Positions 5,585-11,850 of a DNA stretch of 11,850 nucleotides are shown in pieces. The stretch spans positions 1-11,850 of the forward strand of contig JAIPIO010000110.1 of NCBI GenBank assembly GCA_021734595.1, written 5' to 3'. The position numbers and the translations under genes are program-made. The notes under the pieces were generated by a model. It saw only the letters and a program-made list of their open reading frames with translations. It was not told the origin of the DNA and made no database searches. The DNA is from Kiritimatiellales bacterium. Lineage in GTDB: Bacteria > Verrucomicrobiota > Kiritimatiellia > Kiritimatiellales > Pontiellaceae. Every line of letters begins with the position of its first letter. Position 1 is the stretch's first letter.

Positions 5585-7803
5585 TATCCGCCTTTCGGTG
5601 TCTTGACAGGCTTCTTCGACAACATCAGCGCGTCGAGCTTTGAGCCGTCTTCGCGGACGCGGAATTCGACGATGGCGCGGCCCTTGCGCAGGGGCAGGGG
5701 CTGGATCTTTTTATCTTTCTTCAGGGTGGCCCATTTCCATTTATCGCTCCGGCCGATGTGCCAGTCGGTGAGGGGCAGGACATCGCTGCCGTCCTGATAG
5801 ATGCGGACGAAAAACGAGTCGTCTTCGCCGCTGGGTCCGTGGACACGGGCGTGTAGGTAGTAGTCGCCTGCCTTGGGAATTTCGAGGCTGTAGCTGGCGC
5901 GTGCGCCGCCTTTGCTCCCGAAATCGTTGGGCATGACAATGTATTTGCCGCCGGAGGCCTTTGGGTCCTTTTCTACTACGAATGGGGAGAGCAGCAGGGC
6001 GGCATCTTCGGCCTCGATCATCTTTTCGGTCTTCTCAGCCGCGCCGGTGCCGGACTCAAGATTTTCCATGGACTTGCGGTAGTTCGCCACCACATCGATC
6101 TTTCCCATGATTTCCAGCCCGAGATCGCGGCCGTTGATAGCAAGCAGGTGTTTGCCGGTGCCCGGTTCCGCACCTTCGTTGACAAGACGCAGTTCGTTTG
6201 CAACGTCTGCTTTCAAGTGCATCTTCCCTACGGAAATATCAAGGACGGATCCATCTTTTTTCACCAAAGGCTGTTGAGAAGAAAACTGTTGTCGAAAACG
6301 GGCGAAGCCTTCGTCGTCGAGACCCTCTTTTGCATGGACATGGATGGCGACCGTGCCGCGTCCGGTGGGCTTGCCTTCGGAGAGGATACAGCTGATACGT
6401 TTTGCAGGATGCTTACCGCCGTCCTCGACCAGTTTGACGGGGCCGCCGAGCATGAAGCGAACGCCGGCAGCGACATCGCTGAAGCGCACGAACGCTGTGT
6501 TTTCATCTTCGAAATGGACTTTGGCCTCGACGGGCAATACGAGGTGGGCGAGCAGACAGGCCGGATCGGGAATATAGCGGTCGGTGTTCGGATCGCTGGA
6601 GGCCAGCAGCAGGACTTCCGGGCCGCGCTGCACGCTGGTGAGGAAAGGTTTTAGGTGGAGCGCCTTGGTGTGGCCGCTTTTCTGGGAACACTTGTTCTTG
6701 CCGTAGGGGTCGCCGCGCGCATCGAGGAAAAAGTTGGCCATGACGGTTTTGGGGTCACCTCCAAAGTTGATGGCCAGCGGCTTGTCCATCGGTCCGTAGC
6801 TCGCGCCGGCGGAACCGATGCTGAAGTTTCTGCCGACGTAGTGCGTGGCGTGTTCGCCGGGGCCGTCGCCCCATCGCTGCTGGACGGTGCGCGGGATCGT
6901 TCCAATGATTGGAAGAATCAATTCATCCTGCGGATCCCAGCGGGAAAAATGCTTGAACATGGTCGGCGTACGGTCGATGTCTGTCCAATTCAGAAAACTG
7001 AGTTCCTCGGCTAGGTTACCGTGGCCGGTGAGGTAGTCATAGTCGCGGCTGTGTGCGCCGGCGATGCGCTGGCAGGGGCCGAACCAGTTGGCGGCAATGT
7101 CGGTCCAGAAAAGGCGCAAGGCGGCTTCGGCCTTGGCGCGTCCTTCGGGACGTTTGGCATGGTTGGCAATCAGGCCGAGGTTTTCGAGGTCGACGCTGTA
7201 GTAGGTGGGGCTGAGGTATTCATGGATGCCGCACTCGCCGGTGTACATCAGCCAGCGGTCGAGCATCTGGTAGCCTTCCTCGGTCAGCTTGGCATCGCCC
7301 AGCGCTTCGCCGATGGCAATGCTGTTCCATATCTTCATGAGGTAGATGTTGGTGTAGCTCTCCTTGACGTCGTGGCGGCGGATGCCCTCGATGCTCATTT
7401 GCATGAGCCGCTCCAATTTTTCCTGTGCAGCGGGGGAGAGCCGGTCTCGGTAGAGCATCCAGACCAGCGAGGCCTTCTGCATGGAAAACTGGACGGCGTT
7501 GCGGTCGATCACCCGCTCGGAGCCCCAGTACCATTTAAAATTGCCGTAGGTTTTGCTGTCGGGGTCGAGATCCTGCATCTCTTCCGCCAGCTCCAGCAGC
7601 CGCTCGATGCGTTCGGGTTTGTATTCGTAGTGGGCATGCTTTAGCGCCTCCCGGAACAGGTCGCGCACGCCCATGCGCGGCTCCAGCTTCTGGATTCTTG
7701 CGAACCGCTTGTCCATGTCCTTTCGAGCGGCAGGATCGATTTCGGCGGCGGATGCGCACAGCACCAAGGAGAGGAACGGAAGGAGTAGATTAATATGTTT
7801 CAT
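5584..7803 (-). CDS. Secreted polysaccharide-lyase-like protein with C-terminal CBM-like domain
   Basis: 739 residues from the ATG at 7803-7801. That start gives a clean signal peptide (MKHINLLLPFLSLVLCASAA, cleavage about 19-21). The open frame runs 48 codons further, but those cross a dyad and look non-coding. No clear Shine-Dalgarno is seen. Residues ~25-290 are helical, with repeated Trp, Tyr and His motifs (ESYTNIYLMKIWNS at 148-161; GIHEYLSPTYYSVDLENLG at 192-210), like the alpha/alpha toroid of polysaccharide lyases; residues ~300-590 look beta-rich, as in the second half of such enzymes. Residues ~594-730 look like a CBM6/35-type carbohydrate-binding domain: IEAED at 596-600 and REDGSKLDALMLS at 717-729. 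H195, Y201, Y202 or H251 could be catalytic, but I cannot assign roles. Family and substrate are not recognised. It lies 76 bp downstream of the ROK gene and may share its transcript. Confidence 0.65.
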   Translation of the reverse strand: MKHINLLLPFLSLVLCASAAEIDPAARKDMDKRFARIQKLEPRMGVRDLFREALKHAHYEYKPERIERLLELAEEMQDLDPDSKTYGNFKWYWGSERVIDRNAVQFSMQKASLVWMLYRDRLSPAAQEKLERLMQMSIEGIRRHDVKESYTNIYLMKIWNSIAIGEALGDAKLTEEGYQMLDRWLMYTGECGIHEYLSPTYYSVDLENLGLIANHAKRPEGRAKAEAALRLFWTDIAANWFGPCQRIAGAHSRDYDYLTGHGNLAEELSFLNWTDIDRTPTMFKHFSRWDPQDELILPIIGTIPRTVQQRWGDGPGEHATHYVGRNFSIGSAGASYGPMDKPLAINFGGDPKTVMANFFLDARGDPYGKNKCSQKSGHTKALHLKPFLTSVQRGPEVLLLASSDPNTDRYIPDPACLLAHLVLPVEAKVHFEDENTAFVRFSDVAAGVRFMLGGPVKLVEDGGKHPAKRISCILSEGKPTGRGTVAIHVHAKEGLDDEGFARFRQQFSSQQPLVKKDGSVLDISVGKMHLKADVANELRLVNEGAEPGTGKHLLAINGRDLGLEIMGKIDVVANYRKSMENLESGTGAAEKTEKMIEAEDAALLLSPFVVEKDPKASGGKYIVMPNDFGSKGGARASYSLEIPKAGDYYLHARVHGPSGEDDSFFVRIYQDGSDVLPLTDWHIGRSDKWKWATLKKDKKIQPLPLRKGRAIVEFRVREDGSKLDALMLSKKPVKTPKGG
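6900..6914. repeat. TTCCAA-N3-TTGGAA dyad inside coding sequence
   Basis: Perfect dyad with centre TGA, in the middle of the lyase-like gene, where the minus strand encodes LILPIIGTIP. It is not at a gene end, so not all copies can be terminators. Confidence 0.75.
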
Positions 7804-7852
7804 GTGATGACAAATATAAGGAAGGGGGCCAGAAAGCAATAGAAATGCGGAA

Positions 7853-7869
7853 TTTCCAAGGTTTGGAAA
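7853..7869. repeat. Dyad between ROK and lyase-like genes
   Basis: Perfect dyad with centre GGT and 7-bp arms (TTTCCAA / TTGGAAA), in the 76-bp gap just after the ROK stop and about 50 bp before the lyase-like start. As with the copies at 5525 and 5564, it follows closely on a stop codon. Confidence 0.75.
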
Positions 7870-7879
7870 CGGACTGGTT

Positions 7880-9070
7880 TCAACCGGGAATCTGGTGCAG
7901 CGGGTTGCAGGTGCGGGATGCGGCGTGCAGTGCGGCCCCGACGGCACCGATGCGCTGGTCGTAGGGGTCGATGATAAGTACGGTTTCCGGGTGCAGGGCC
8001 GGGCAGTTTTTCCGGATTAGTTCCTTCAGCAGCGGGGCGGCACGGTTGAATATCCCGTTGATGGTAAGGATGTCCGGTGCATAGAGACTTAGGACGGTAT
8101 CGATTCCGATGCTCAGGTGCCGGAATATTTTGCTCAGGATCTCTGTACACTCTGGATTGCCCTCCGTCGCCAGCCGACAGATGAGATCCGCATCGACCGG
8201 GTCGCTCAGCAGGGCTTCCGCACCCGCCCAGCCAGGCTGGATTGCCGCAGTCTGTTCCACCATGCGGGCGAGAGCGGTGCCGGAGGCATAGGTTTCCAGA
8301 CAACCCCGCCGTCCGCAGCGACATATCGAACCGTTGAAGTCAATGATGGTATGGCCCAGCTCTCCCGCGCTATAGGTACTGTGGTTAATGATTTCGCGGT
8401 TTTGCGCCAGACCGATCGATACGCCGGTTCGTACCAGAACGGAGGCAACCACACCGCCGGTTTCTCCGCCGTACTTCCACGCCTCCGCGAGGGCAACCGT
8501 ACTGCTGTTGTGCTCCACGAAGACCGGCACACCGAACAGGTGGGAGAGGGTTGCGGCAAAGGGGATGTTTCGCCAACCGGCAATACGGTGGTAATCTATT
8601 GCGGTGCCGTCCTTCAGATTGATTCTGCCTGGGAGGCCCATGCCGATCCCCTTCAGAACAGTCTTGCCACGATGTTCTGCCATTAGCGTTTGGACAGCGT
8701 CGCGGACGGTCTGAAGGATATTCGTCGCCGATGCGTTCTCGTCGAAAGCGACGTGGTATTTGTGAAGCGGATTGCATTCGAAGTTTGTCAGCACCGCCGT
8801 GATCAGGCAGTCAAACATATCGATCCCGATAAAACATCCGCCGTCCGGATTCAGTTTGAGACCGATCGCGGGACGTCCGGCACCACTGTCTGCCGGGCGG
8901 GGTATATCGGTTTCCATTACCGTTCCCTCCTTGATGAGGGTATCGACAATATTGCCGACCGTCGCGGCGTTCATATTGAACCGCTGCGAAATCATTTGCC
9001 TGGAAACCGGATTGAATTTCCGGATGTGATCCGTAATGAACAGCTTCTTTTCTATTAATCCTCTAGCCAT
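7880..9070 (-). CDS. ROK-family transcriptional repressor
   Basis: 396 residues, the normal length for a ROK repressor. Residues ~8-55 are a winged helix-turn-helix (VSRQMISQRFNMNAATVGN, then IVDTLIKEGTV), followed by the hinge GRPAIGLKLNP. The sugar-sensing ROK fold starts at FIGIDMFD (80-87). GMGLPGRIN (143-151), the GELGH motif (236-240) and the zinc motif CRCGRRGCLE (250-259; Cys250, Cys252, Cys257 with His240) are all present. Where ROK sugar kinases have NDAN, this protein has EHNSST (186-191), so the catalytic Asp is missing and it should bind a sugar without phosphorylating it. GGAGA just before the ATG supports the start. It is divergent from the symporter gene across 325 bp that hold a strong palindrome, so it probably represses that operon and perhaps itself. 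The effector sugar cannot be read from sequence. Confidence 0.92.
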   Translation of the reverse strand: MARGLIEKKLFITDHIRKFNPVSRQMISQRFNMNAATVGNIVDTLIKEGTVMETDIPRPADSGAGRPAIGLKLNPDGGCFIGIDMFDCLITAVLTNFECNPLHKYHVAFDENASATNILQTVRDAVQTLMAEHRGKTVLKGIGMGLPGRINLKDGTAIDYHRIAGWRNIPFAATLSHLFGVPVFVEHNSSTVALAEAWKYGGETGGVVASVLVRTGVSIGLAQNREIINHSTYSAGELGHTIIDFNGSICRCGRRGCLETYASGTALARMVEQTAAIQPGWAGAEALLSDPVDADLICRLATEGNPECTEILSKIFRHLSIGIDTVLSLYAPDILTINGIFNRAAPLLKELIRKNCPALHPETVLIIDPYDQRIGAVGAALHAASRTCNPLHQIPG

Positions 9071-9265
9071 GGATTCTCCAATACTTAAAGCAACACAATC
9101 TTAATCCCCCGTAATAATCTAAAAAAGCTTAAAATCAGAACCGATGGCAACTTGTCTTTTTATCGCCGAGACGGCCCTTTCCAACGGTTTGTCGCAAACT
9201 CATCATCAAAGTTGAATACTCACAGCAACACTAAATCGATTGGGTTAAAAAGTAGAATATGGTGG

Positions 9266-9296
9266 TTGACATCAAAAGGAAAGTTATTAATATAGT
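9266..9296 (+). promoter_or_regulatory. Likely sigma-70-type promoter of the symporter operon
   Basis: A perfect -35 box TTGACA (9266-9271) is followed by TATAGT (9291-9296, 19-bp spacer) or TAATAT (9288-9293, 16-bp spacer). Either -10 box lies within the palindrome at 9285-9309, so a bound repressor would block it. Confidence 0.5.
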
Positions 9297-9309
9297 ATTT
9301 ATATTAATA
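9285..9309. promoter_or_regulatory. Perfect palindrome, likely ROK operator
   Basis: TATTAATATA (9285-9294), spacer GTATT, TATATTAATA (9300-9309): 10-bp arms without mismatch. It overlaps the candidate -10 box of the symporter gene and lies between that gene and the divergent ROK repressor. AT-rich inverted repeats are typical of ROK operators, so this is the best candidate site for the repressor encoded next door; binding is inferred. Confidence 0.6.
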
Positions 9310-9310
9310 G

Positions 9311-9350
9311 GCGGACCGCAGATGCAGCCCCGCTGTGTAATGGGGCGCGG
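9311..9350 (+). other. Hairpin potential in the symporter leader
   Basis: GCCCC (9327-9331) pairs with GGGGC (9342-9346) around a 10-nt loop, and CCGC (9316-9319) can pair with GCGG (9347-9350) across a 7-nt bulge, or instead with GCGG at 9311-9314. It matches no riboswitch class that I recognise and may simply be leader structure. Confidence 0.3.
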
Positions 9351-9395
9351 GATCAGGCTTTGGCTAGATGATGGAACCTTAATTCAGGAGAGGAC

Positions 9396-11180
9396 ATGGA
9401 TTATATTACTATCGCAACATTTCTCTTATTTACACTTATGGTCGCGGTGGTTTCCTACTTCCGGACGCGCAATCAGGATTTAAGCCACTCCACCGGATAC
9501 TTTCTCGCCGGACGCAGTCTCTCCTGGTATGTCATCGCCGGGTCGCTGTTCCTGACGAATATTTCGGCGGAACAGATGACCGGCCTGAACGGGAATGCCT
9601 TTGCGAGCGGTGCCTGCGTGATGGCCTGGGAGACGATTGCCGCGGCGGCCATGGTGGCGATGGCGCTGTTTTTCCTCCCCCGGTACCTTAAAAGCGGTAT
9701 TACGACCATACCCCAGTTCCTGGAGCTGCGCTATGGCCGGACCATGCGCACGATAGCGTCGTTTATCTTTCTATATGCACTGATTGTCGCGTTTCTGCCC
9801 TTTGTACTCTACGCCGGCGCAATTACGCTGGGTCAGTTGTTCAATGTCAGCGGCATGCTGGGGGTGTCCGAACAGATGGCGCTTTGGATTATGGTGATTG
9901 CGCTGGGGGTGGTCGGTGGATGCTACGCGGTGTTCGGCGGGCTTAAAGCGGTGGCTGTATCGGACACCATTAACGGCATCGGGCTGATGCTGGGCGGCTT
10001 CATGATCCCGTTGCTGGCCCTGTATAAGCTGGGTGGAAGCAGTGTGGCCGCCGGCTGGCGAATACTACTGGACAATGCACCGGAGCGGTTGCAGGCGGCG
10101 GGGCTTGGCCCCGGGGCCGAAGTGCCGTGGCATACGCTGTTTACCGGAATGCTGGTGATACAGGTTTTCTACTGGTGCACCAACCAGGCGATTGTCCAGC
10201 GCACCTTCGCGGCGAAGGATCTGGCCGAAGGGCAGAAGGGTGTGCTTTTTGCGGCCCTGCTGAAGATGCTGGGTGTTGCCATGCTGGTGTTGCCTGGCAT
10301 TATTGCCTGGCATATGCATCAGCGCGGATTAATCAATGTTCCGCTGAAAGAGCTGGGCAGTACCGGGGAGATGGTGCTGGCCAAGGATCTCGCCTATCCC
10401 TTGCTGGTCCGGCATGTGCTGCCGCCATGGTTGACCGGTTTTTTCGGCGCGGTGATGTTTGGCGCGGTGCTCAGTTCCTTTAACAGCGGGTTGAACAGCA
10501 TGTCGACCCTCTTCAGTCTGGATATCTATAAACAGATGATCCGAAAAAATGCTCCCGACAGCGAGGTGGTTGTTGCCGGCAAGATATTCGGAACGGTATT
10601 GATCGTGGTCTGTATTCTCATTGCCCCGGCCATCGGTCAGGCGGATGGACTTTTCACACTGATGCGCAAAGCCATTGCCGTGATAAGCATACCTATCTTT
10701 GCCGTCATTCTGATGGGGGTCATGTCGCGGCGCGCTCCGGCGCTGGGCGGTTATATTGCCCTGCCGGCCGGGATGCTCTTCTTCTGTTACTTTAACTTTA
10801 TCCGCGACAACGACTTTTTCTTTTTCAAGCTGCATTGGCTTCACATGGCGGGGCTGAATCTGCTGCTCATGATGGGGATCATGGCCGTGGTGCGGTGGCT
10901 GAGGCCGCTGAAGGAGCCGTATGTTCAGGTAGCCAGCGGACTGGTTGATATTGCGGACTGGAAATACGCTCGGCATGCCAGTTGGGGCATTCTGCTGCTG
11001 TTGCTGATCATCTACACCGTTTTTTCCCGGATCGGAGTGATCGAGACGGGGGACGCGTTGGTTCGCAATGTGCTGCTCATTCTGGCCGCAACAACCGGGT
11101 TGTACGTTTGCGGGCATCTACTGCTGAACCGCATGGCCCGCCGCAACGGGACGGCGAAAAAACAGGGCAAAAGGTACTGA
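9396..11180 (+). CDS. Sodium/sugar symporter, SSS family, vSGLT-like
   Basis: 594-residue inner-membrane protein with about 14 hydrophobic segments, normal for SSS/SLC5 transporters. It should import a sugar with sodium. GYFLAGRSLSWYVIAGS (34-50) and NISAEQMTGLNGNAF (55-69) match the conserved N-terminal part of the Vibrio galactose transporter vSGLT, as do GITTIPQFLELRYG (101-114), YWCTNQAIVQRT (259-270), the Lys in FAALLK (285-290) and NSMSTLFSLDIY (367-378), the last near the sodium site. Polar residues that contact galactose in vSGLT (Gln in SAEQ, the Glu two residues later in the AWET segment, Asn in TNQ, that Lys) appear kept, which favours a hexose-like substrate; this is inference. 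A strong Shine-Dalgarno (AGGAGAGG) precedes the ATG. It is the first gene of an operon with the aldehyde dehydrogenase 34 bp downstream, under the likely ROK operator. Confidence 0.92.
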   Translation: MDYITIATFLLFTLMVAVVSYFRTRNQDLSHSTGYFLAGRSLSWYVIAGSLFLTNISAEQMTGLNGNAFASGACVMAWETIAAAAMVAMALFFLPRYLKSGITTIPQFLELRYGRTMRTIASFIFLYALIVAFLPFVLYAGAITLGQLFNVSGMLGVSEQMALWIMVIALGVVGGCYAVFGGLKAVAVSDTINGIGLMLGGFMIPLLALYKLGGSSVAAGWRILLDNAPERLQAAGLGPGAEVPWHTLFTGMLVIQVFYWCTNQAIVQRTFAAKDLAEGQKGVLFAALLKMLGVAMLVLPGIIAWHMHQRGLINVPLKELGSTGEMVLAKDLAYPLLVRHVLPPWLTGFFGAVMFGAVLSSFNSGLNSMSTLFSLDIYKQMIRKNAPDSEVVVAGKIFGTVLIVVCILIAPAIGQADGLFTLMRKAIAVISIPIFAVILMGVMSRRAPALGGYIALPAGMLFFCYFNFIRDNDFFFFKLHWLHMAGLNLLLMMGIMAVVRWLRPLKEPYVQVASGLVDIADWKYARHASWGILLLLLIIYTVFSRIGVIETGDALVRNVLLILAATTGLYVCGHLLLNRMARRNGTAKKQGKRY

Positions 11181-11214
11181 GTTGAATTTAAAGAATACAG
11201 AAGGGGAGGAACAA

Positions 11215-11850
11215 ATGTCAGACTGCGAACAGATTATAGGAGAACTGGTCGGGCGTGCGCGCGCTGCGCAGGCGCAGGTGGCGGATTATACGCAGAAGCA
11301 GATCGACGATCTGTGCCGGTCCGTGGCCTGGGAAACCTATTGTGACGAAAATATCAAGGTTTGCGCCGAGACGGCGGTGGATGAAACCGGGATGGGGAAC
11401 GTTGCCGACAAAATCACGAAGCACAAGGTCAAGGTGATGGGCTCGCTGATCGAATCCCTTAAGGGGAAAACCGTCGGGCTGGTTGATGAAGATCCCGTGT
11501 TGAAAATCAAAAAATACGCCAAGCCCGTCGGCGTGGTGGGAGCCCTGACGCCCGTGACCAATCCAACGGCAACTCCCGCCAGCAACGCACTGGCGATTCT
11601 GAAAGGCGGCAATGCGGTGGTTTTCGGTCCGCACCCGAAAGCGATCCGTTCCGCCGAAGTCGTTTGCGGTTTCATGCGTGAGGGCCTGCGCAAGGTGGGC
11701 GCCCCCGAAGATCTGGTGCAGTATGTGCCGGAGCCGACCTTGGAGCTGAGCCAGGAACTGATGAAGCAGGTCGATCTGGTGCTGGCGACCGGCGGGCCGG
11801 GCGTAGTGAAAGCGGCTTATTCAAGCGGAACTCCCGCATACGGCGTGGGT
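11215..11850 (+). CDS. CoA-acylating aldehyde dehydrogenase, 3' end outside window
   Basis: 212 codons are visible from the ATG at 11215, with GGGGAGGA 4 nt upstream. The enzyme should turn an aldehyde into acyl-CoA with NAD and CoA (EutE/PduP/SucD/AdhE N-terminal type). Family marks: ETGMGNVADKITKHK (60-74), KPVGVVGALTPVTNP (103-117) followed by the NAD-fold stretch LAILKGGNAVVFGPHP, and DLVLATGGPGVVKAAYSSG (184-202). The catalytic Cys lies beyond the window. The N-terminus starts like SucD/AdhE (helix with ARAAQAQVADYTQKQID) and carries no PduP-type encapsulation peptide; PVC-type microcompartment enzymes may carry one elsewhere. Next to a sugar symporter it suggests breakdown through lactaldehyde or acetaldehyde, as for fucose or rhamnose, but succinate-semialdehyde dehydrogenase is possible. 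Confidence 0.85.
   Translation, partial: MSDCEQIIGELVGRARAAQAQVADYTQKQIDDLCRSVAWETYCDENIKVCAETAVDETGMGNVADKITKHKVKVMGSLIESLKGKTVGLVDEDPVLKIKKYAKPVGVVGALTPVTNPTATPASNALAILKGGNAVVFGPHPKAIRSAEVVCGFMREGLRKVGAPEDLVQYVPEPTLELSQELMKQVDLVLATGGPGVVKAAYSSGTPAYGVG

Larger units (their letters stand above)
9071..9395. promoter_or_regulatory. Divergent control region of ROK and symporter genes
   Basis: No gene is visible in these 325 bp. The left 200 bp (next to the ROK gene) are AT-rich and should hold its promoter, but no clear boxes are seen; a lone half-site TTCCAA lies at 9179-9184. The right part holds the likely symporter promoter and operator (9266-9309) and a GC-rich leader with hairpin potential (9311-9350), then the Shine-Dalgarno AGGAGAGG at about 9386-9393. 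Confidence 0.6.

Noticed and set aside
7744..7803. Lipoprotein signal in the lyase-like protein
   Set aside because: The Cys in LVLCASAA lacks a small residue at -1; a normal signal peptidase site after ASA fits better.
1892..7869. Dyads as a CRISPR array
   Set aside because: Copies are short, irregularly spaced over 6 kb and partly within genes, with no uniform spacers and no cas genes.
7804..7947. 48-codon extension of the lyase-like gene
   Set aside because: It would put a non-signal sequence ahead of a good signal peptide, crosses a dyad and overlaps the end of the ROK gene.
9311..9395. Known riboswitch upstream of the symporter
   Set aside because: No consensus of a known riboswitch class is recognisable; only short GC stems are seen.

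Overview
The window looks like part of a marine, polysaccharide-degrading bacterium of the PVC superphylum, most likely Kiritimatiellota (Pontiella-like). This is inferred from three things: large secreted carbohydrate-active enzymes, a PEP-CTERM surface protein, and a modular C-terminal tail of the type seen in secreted PVC enzymes. No rRNA or other marker gene fixes the taxonomy, so treat it as likely rather than proven.

Layout, left to right. (1) 1-2249, plus: the 3' part of a large secreted enzyme, tentatively of the lambda-carrageenase type, whose start lies before the window. (2) 2250-2570: a convergent intergenic stretch that looks like a scrapyard. It holds the tail of one lost gene on the plus strand, the tail of another on the minus strand, a strong hairpin and a pair of TTCCAA-N3-TTGGAA dyads. 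(3) 2571-3149, minus: a small PEP-CTERM protein. (4) 3150-3677: a divergent intergenic stretch, first AT-rich, then three more dyads, then a GC-rich block full of inverted repeats. (5) 3678-5519, plus: a secreted clan GH-A-like glycoside hydrolase. (6) 5584-7803, minus: a secreted polysaccharide-lyase-like protein with a C-terminal CBM-like domain. (7) 7880-9070, minus: a ROK-family repressor. (8) 9071-9395: a divergent control region with a perfect AT-rich palindrome over a likely promoter. (9) 9396-11180, plus: a sodium/sugar symporter of the vSGLT type. (10) 11215 to the window end, plus: a CoA-acylating aldehyde dehydrogenase, cut by the window.

Working model: the three secreted enzymes cut algal polysaccharide outside the cytoplasm, the symporter imports a released sugar, and the aldehyde dehydrogenase works in the downstream sugar or aldehyde pathway. 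An acylating aldehyde dehydrogenase suggests a C2/C3 aldehyde intermediate, as in fucose or rhamnose breakdown. The ROK repressor probably senses a sugar signal and controls the divergent symporter operon, and perhaps the lyase gene just downstream of itself.

The most unusual feature is a dispersed family of 15-bp dyads, TTCCAA-N3-TTGGAA. There are seven perfect and four one-mismatch copies in under 12 kb, both in intergenic DNA and inside two coding regions. Copies come in pairs whose centres are 21, 21, 42, 52 and 104 bp apart, close to whole helical turns. I know of no established function for them.
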